The position numbers were made by a program, and so were the translations under genes. From assembly GCF_900104095.1 (NCBI RefSeq), contig NZ_FNJO01000012.1, positions 1 through 64,000 of the forward strand: a stretch of DNA of 64,000 bases. Direction: 5' to 3'. The notes beneath the pieces were generated by a model. That model was not told the origin of the DNA, made no database searches, and worked only from the letters and a program-made list of their open reading frames with translations. This stretch comes from Ralstonia sp. 25mfcol4.1 (GTDB taxonomy: Bacteria; Pseudomonadota; Gammaproteobacteria; Burkholderiales; Burkholderiaceae). Below are positions 60,470 through 64,000 of this stretch, piece by piece. Positions within the stretch are counted from its first letter, which is position 1, and each line of letters opens with the position of its first letter.

Positions 60470-62199
60470 TGATTCCATTGGAATATATGCCGCCGCTGAT
60501 GTTTGGCGGCCTGGTGGTATTCATGCTGATCGGGTTCCCGGTCGCATTCTCGCTCTCGGCGGTGGGCCTGGCCTTCGGCTTCCTGGCCATCGAATGGGGC
60601 TACTTCCCGCTGCAGTTCCTGCAGGCCGTGCCCAGCCGCGTGTTCGGCAGCGTGCTGGCCAATGAACTGCTGCTGGCGATTCCGTTCTTCACCTTCATGG
60701 GCGCGATCCTTGAGAAATGCGGGCTCGCGGAGGACATGCTCGACTCGATGGGCCAGCTGTTCGGCCCGGTGCGGGGCGGGCTGGGCTACTCGGTGATCAT
60801 CGTCGGCTTCATCCTGGGCGCGATCACCGGCACGGTGGCCGCGCAGGTGATCGCCATGGCGATGATCTCGCTGCCCGTGATGATGCGCTACCGCTACAAC
60901 ATGAAGTACGCCACCGGCGTGCTGGCCGCATCGGGCACGATCACGCAGCTGGTGCCGCCGTCGCTGGTGCTGGTGGTACTGGCCGACCAGCTCAAGACGC
61001 CGCTGGGCAGCGCCGACGTGGGCAGCATGTACCTGGGCGCCTGGGGTCCGTCGGTCGTGCAGATTGCGCTGTTCGCGCTCTATACCTTCGTTTTGACCCG
61101 CATCAAGCCCGACTGGCTGCCGCCGGTGCCGCCCGAGGCCCGCACGCTGCGCGGCTGGGCGCTGTGGGGCAAGTGCCTGCGCGGCATCATCCCCTGCGCG
61201 GTGCTGATCTTCCTGGTACTGGGCACGATCATGCTGGGTATCGCCACGCCGACCGAATCGGGCGCGATGGGCGCCGTCGGCGCGCTGGTGCTGGCCGTGA
61301 TCCGTGCCAAGGGCTTCAACCGGATCGACCGCAACATCTACCGCATCGGCATTGGCGCCACGCTGGTGGCGGCGGCGGTGGGCGTGTTCGCGTTCGGCTC
61401 GCATGTGTTCCGGATTCCGCTTGCCGTGGCGTACCTGGTGGTGCTCTGGCTGCTGATCCGCGCCGGACAGCTGACCGAACTGCGCCTGCTGATCGTCGAG
61501 GCCTACCAGTCCACCGCCCGCATTACGGCGATGGTGGTGTTCATCCTGATCGGTTCCACCTGCTTCTCGGTGGTGTTCCAGGGCGTGGACGGCGGGGCAT
61601 GGGTGGAGCACCTGTTCACCTCGCTGCCAGGCGGCTGGATCGGCTTCCTGATCGTGGTCAACCTGTTCATCTTCTTCCTGGCGTTTTTCCTGGACTTCTT
61701 CGAGATCGCGTTCATCGTGGTGCCGATGCTGGCCCCGGTGGCGGTCAAGGTCCTGGCGCCGGTGGTGGCCGATTCGATGGGCGGCAACCCCGAGGCCGCC
61801 GCCACCGCCGCGCTGGTCTGGTTCGGCGTGATGCTATGCGTGAACATGCAGACGTCGTTCATGCACCCGCCGTTCGGTTTCGCGCTGTTCTACCTGCGCG
61901 GCATCGCGCCGAAGGAAGTCAAAAGCTCGGACATCTACTGGGGCGCGCTGCCCTGGGTCGGCCTGCAACTGATCATGGTGCTGCTGGTGATGTTCTGGCC
62001 GGGCATGGTGACCGGGCTGCTCGACAAGGGATCGCTCAAACATAGTAATTCCGCCGAAGTCAGTATTCCGCTAGGCGGGCAGGAAAGCGAGAGCAAACCA
62101 GGCGGGCCGGCATCGACACCGGGCACGCTGGAGCTGCCGGGCAGCAGCAGCGAAAGCGAACCCGCCGCACCGCAATTCCAGTTCGAGAAGGGCAAGTAA
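60469..62199 (+). CDS. TRAP transporter large permease (DctM-type), extended
   Basis: A 576-residue polytopic permease. The N-terminal half is typical DctM: MFGGLVVFMLIGFPVAFSLS, SVIIVGFILGAITGTVAAQVIAMAMISLPVM and GTITQLVPPSLVLVVLAD. It is longer than the usual 425-440 residues because of added hydrophobic segments in the middle (about 270-345) and a 50-residue hydrophilic Ser/Pro/Glu-rich tail. This fits the mannitol/chloroaromatic-type large-permease subgroup. No dctP lies beside it in the window. An intrinsic terminator follows. Confidence 0.88.
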   Translation: MIPLEYMPPLMFGGLVVFMLIGFPVAFSLSAVGLAFGFLAIEWGYFPLQFLQAVPSRVFGSVLANELLLAIPFFTFMGAILEKCGLAEDMLDSMGQLFGPVRGGLGYSVIIVGFILGAITGTVAAQVIAMAMISLPVMMRYRYNMKYATGVLAASGTITQLVPPSLVLVVLADQLKTPLGSADVGSMYLGAWGPSVVQIALFALYTFVLTRIKPDWLPPVPPEARTLRGWALWGKCLRGIIPCAVLIFLVLGTIMLGIATPTESGAMGAVGALVLAVIRAKGFNRIDRNIYRIGIGATLVAAAVGVFAFGSHVFRIPLAVAYLVVLWLLIRAGQLTELRLLIVEAYQSTARITAMVVFILIGSTCFSVVFQGVDGGAWVEHLFTSLPGGWIGFLIVVNLFIFFLAFFLDFFEIAFIVVPMLAPVAVKVLAPVVADSMGGNPEAAATAALVWFGVMLCVNMQTSFMHPPFGFALFYLRGIAPKEVKSSDIYWGALPWVGLQLIMVLLVMFWPGMVTGLLDKGSLKHSNSAEVSIPLGGQESESKPGGPASTPGTLELPGSSSESEPAAPQFQFEKGK

Positions 62200-62264
62200 T
62201 GGCGGGAAGCATGGTCGGATAAGGATGCGCCGGGCAAGGCTGCTCCATCCCGACCACGGCAAAA

Positions 62265-62299
62265 CAAAAAACCCCCGGCCTCGCGGCACGGGGGTTTTT
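62265..62299. terminator. Bidirectional intrinsic terminator between dctM and the decarboxylase gene
   Basis: A stem AAAAACCCCCG/CGGGGGTTTTT with an 11-base loop has T-runs on both strands, serving the convergent large-permease and decarboxylase genes. Confidence 0.9.
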
Positions 62300-62319
62300 C
62301 GTTTGGATCGAACGAAGCC

Positions 62320-64000
62320 TTACTGCTTCACGCAGTCCACGAAGTACGCCGTCTGGCCATCGACCTCGTCTTCCACCAGGCCGTGGATATCGGTTTCGAA
62401 GCCCGGGAACAGCTTGTTGAACTCGCGCGCGAACTTCAGGTACTGCACGATGGTGCGGTTGAAGCGTTCGCCCGGGATCAGCAGCGGAATGCCCGGCGGG
62501 TACGGCGTCAGCAGGATGGCGGTCACGCGGCCTTCCAGCTCGTCCACGGGCACGCGCTCGATCTCGCGGTGCGCCATCATCGCCCAGGCGTCCGACGGCT
62601 TCATCGCCGGCTCCATGTCCGACAGGTACATCTCGGTGGTCACGCGGGCCACGTCGTTGGCCTTGTAGACGCTGTGGATGGCGTCGCACAGGTCGCGCAG
62701 GCCCATCCGCTCGTACTGCGGATACTTGCCGACGAACTCGGGCAGCACGCGCCACAGCGGCTGGTTCTGGTCGTAGTCGTCCTTGAACTGCTGCAACTCG
62801 GTCACCAGCGAGTTCCAGCGGCCCTTGGTGATGCCGATGGTGAACATGATGAAGAACGAGTACAGACCCGTCTTCTCGATGATGATGCCGTGCTCTGCCA
62901 GGTACTTGGTGACGATGGCGGCCGGGATACCGCGTTCGCTGAACTCGCCGTCCACGTCCAGGCCCGGGGTGATGATGGTGGCCTTGATCGGGTCCAGCAG
63001 GTTGAAGCCATCGGCCAGGTCGCCGAAGCCGTGCCAGCGCTCGTTGGCCTTGAGCATCCATTCGTCGCGGTCGGGCACGCCTTCCTCGGCCAGCGTGTCC
63101 GGGCCCCAGACCTTGAACCACCAGTCGCCGTTGTTCACGACGTCGTAGTCGGCCTCGACCTTGCGCACGGCGCGGCGGAAGTCCAGCGCCTCGGCAATGC
63201 TTTCCTCGACCAGCGCGGTGCCGCCTGGTGCTTCCATCATGGCCGCCGCCACGTCGCACGACGCAATGATCGAATACTGCGGGCTCGTCGAGGTGTGCAT
63301 CAGGTACGCCTCGTTGAAACGGTAGCGGTCCAGCTTGCGGGTCTCGGAATCCTGCACCAGGATCTGCGATGCCTGCGACAGGCCGGCCAGCAGCTTGTGC
63401 GTGGACTGCGTGGCGAACACCAGCGCGTCCTTGCTGCGCGGCCGGTCCCGGCCAATCGCGTGCATGTCACGGTAGAAATCGTGGAACGCGGCGTGCGGCA
63501 GCCAGGCTTCGTCGAAATGCAGCGTGTCGATCTCGGACGTCAGCATTTCCTTAATCTGCTCGGCGTTGTACAGCACGCCGTCGTACGTACCCTGCGTGAT
63601 CGTCAGGATGCGCGGCTTCTGGTTCTTGGCCTTGCTGGCGAACGGATGGTTCTCGATCTTCTTGCGGATGGTCTCCGGATCGAACTCGCTCTTCGGAATC
63701 GGGCCGATGATGCCGTAGTGGTTGCGCGTCGGCATCAGGAACACCGGGATCGCGCCGGTCATCATGATCGCGTGCAGGATCGACTTGTGGCAGTTGCGGT
63801 CCACCACCACGATGTCGCCCGGCGCCACGTTGGCGTGCCAGACCATCTTGTTCGACGTCGACGTGCCGTTCGTCACGAAGAACATGTGGTCCGAATTGAA
63901 GATGCGCGCGGCATTGCGCTCGGACGCCGCCACCGGGCCGGTGTGGTCCAGCAGCTGGCCCAGTTCTTCCACGGCGTTGCAGACGTCGGCGCGCAGCATG
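62320..64000 (-). CDS. Orn/Lys/Arg decarboxylase, C-terminal part (start beyond window)
   Basis: A PLP-dependent fold-type I decarboxylase (ornithine, lysine or arginine). Only the C-terminal 560 or so residues are in the window; the N-terminal wing domain is cut off. Landmarks are FVTNGTSTSNKMVWHANV, TLHFDEAWLPHAAFHDFY (PLP-contacting Asp), FATQSTHKLLAGLSQAS with the PLP-binding Lys, and ITPGLDVDGEF. The C-terminal TPYPPGIPLLIPGERF segment is typical of the major domain of inducible lysine/arginine decarboxylases. Substrate cannot be told from this part. Confidence 0.93.
   Translation of the reverse strand, partial: MLRADVCNAVEELGQLLDHTGPVAASERNAARIFNSDHMFFVTNGTSTSNKMVWHANVAPGDIVVVDRNCHKSILHAIMMTGAIPVFLMPTRNHYGIIGPIPKSEFDPETIRKKIENHPFASKAKNQKPRILTITQGTYDGVLYNAEQIKEMLTSEIDTLHFDEAWLPHAAFHDFYRDMHAIGRDRPRSKDALVFATQSTHKLLAGLSQASQILVQDSETRKLDRYRFNEAYLMHTSTSPQYSIIASCDVAAAMMEAPGGTALVEESIAEALDFRRAVRKVEADYDVVNNGDWWFKVWGPDTLAEEGVPDRDEWMLKANERWHGFGDLADGFNLLDPIKATIITPGLDVDGEFSERGIPAAIVTKYLAEHGIIIEKTGLYSFFIMFTIGITKGRWNSLVTELQQFKDDYDQNQPLWRVLPEFVGKYPQYERMGLRDLCDAIHSVYKANDVARVTTEMYLSDMEPAMKPSDAWAMMAHREIERVPVDELEGRVTAILLTPYPPGIPLLIPGERFNRTIVQYLKFAREFNKLFPGFETDIHGLVEDEVDGQTAYFVDCVKQ

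Overview
This GC-rich window (64 kb) comes from a beta-proteobacterial chromosome of the family Burkholderiaceae. Cupriavidus or Ralstonia fits best. The basis is recognition of protein families and gene order: pyrR-ruvX-yqgE, a fused hemD-hemX followed by hemY, hemC divergent from ppc, waaC-waaA, and gmhA-hddA-gmhB-hddC. No search could be run, so the genus is inference.

Layout. (1) 1-1210: the cut-off end of an IS110-family insertion sequence abuts a cell-surface-type methyltransferase gene. (2) 1346-8079: housekeeping genes, namely tRNA-Gly(CCC), trmB, uppP, a lipoprotein, a YkgJ-like Cys-cluster protein, a TetR regulator, a Pcm-like methyltransferase, a rhodanese and tolC. (3) 8112-14139 (minus strand): an O-antigen ligase/polymerase-like protein, a META/DUF4377 lipoprotein, waaA, waaC and a phosphomannomutase/phosphoglucomutase. 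(4) 14259-27241 (plus strand): a tightly overlapped polysaccharide operon. It holds a glycosyltransferase (GT) started by TTG behind a short leader ORF, a WcaJ-type initiating sugar-phosphate transferase, two more GT4 enzymes, two flippases, a GT-C-like membrane protein followed by a GtrB-like GT2 and GtrA, a GNAT acyltransferase and a PIG-L deacetylase. (5) 27302-42108 (minus strand): a second, convergent O-antigen assembly line. It holds dTDP-rhamnose genes split between its two ends (rfbC-rfbA and rfbD-rfbB), a GDP-D-glycero-alpha-D-manno-heptose pathway (hddA, gmhA, hddC, gmhB), manC, a Wzy-like polymerase, three GT or GT-like proteins, Wzz and a WecA-type initiating transferase. (6) 42366-64000: apaH, plsC, a pyrimidine cluster (a degenerate dihydroorotase, pyrB, pyrR, ruvX, yqgE), rsuA, a photolyase, the heme genes hemY, hemDX and hemC, ppc, argH, a TRAP transporter pair and a truncated lysine/ornithine/arginine decarboxylase gene.

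How it works together. Regions 3-5 are one surface-glycan locus. waaC and waaA build inner-core lipopolysaccharide, and uppP recycles the undecaprenyl carrier. The phosphohexomutase and ManC supply GDP-mannose, Rfb enzymes supply dTDP-rhamnose, and Hdd/Gmh enzymes supply GDP-heptose. WecA and WcaJ-type enzymes could each start a chain on undecaprenyl phosphate. GTs extend it, flippases export it, the Wzy-like protein polymerises it, Wzz sets chain length and the ligase attaches it. The GT-C/GtrB/GtrA trio looks like a periplasmic side-sugar module, and the PIG-L/GNAT pair could exchange an N-acyl group.

Limits. I see no CRISPR array, prophage or defence island. Start codons are approximate where noted; TTG starts seem to recur in the glycan operons. 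The most unusual signals are the possible IS110 bridge-RNA end, the leader-coupled TTG start, the Gtr-like trio, the deacetylase/acyltransferase pair, an unassigned GT-like protein, and a palindromic repeat flanking argH on both sides.
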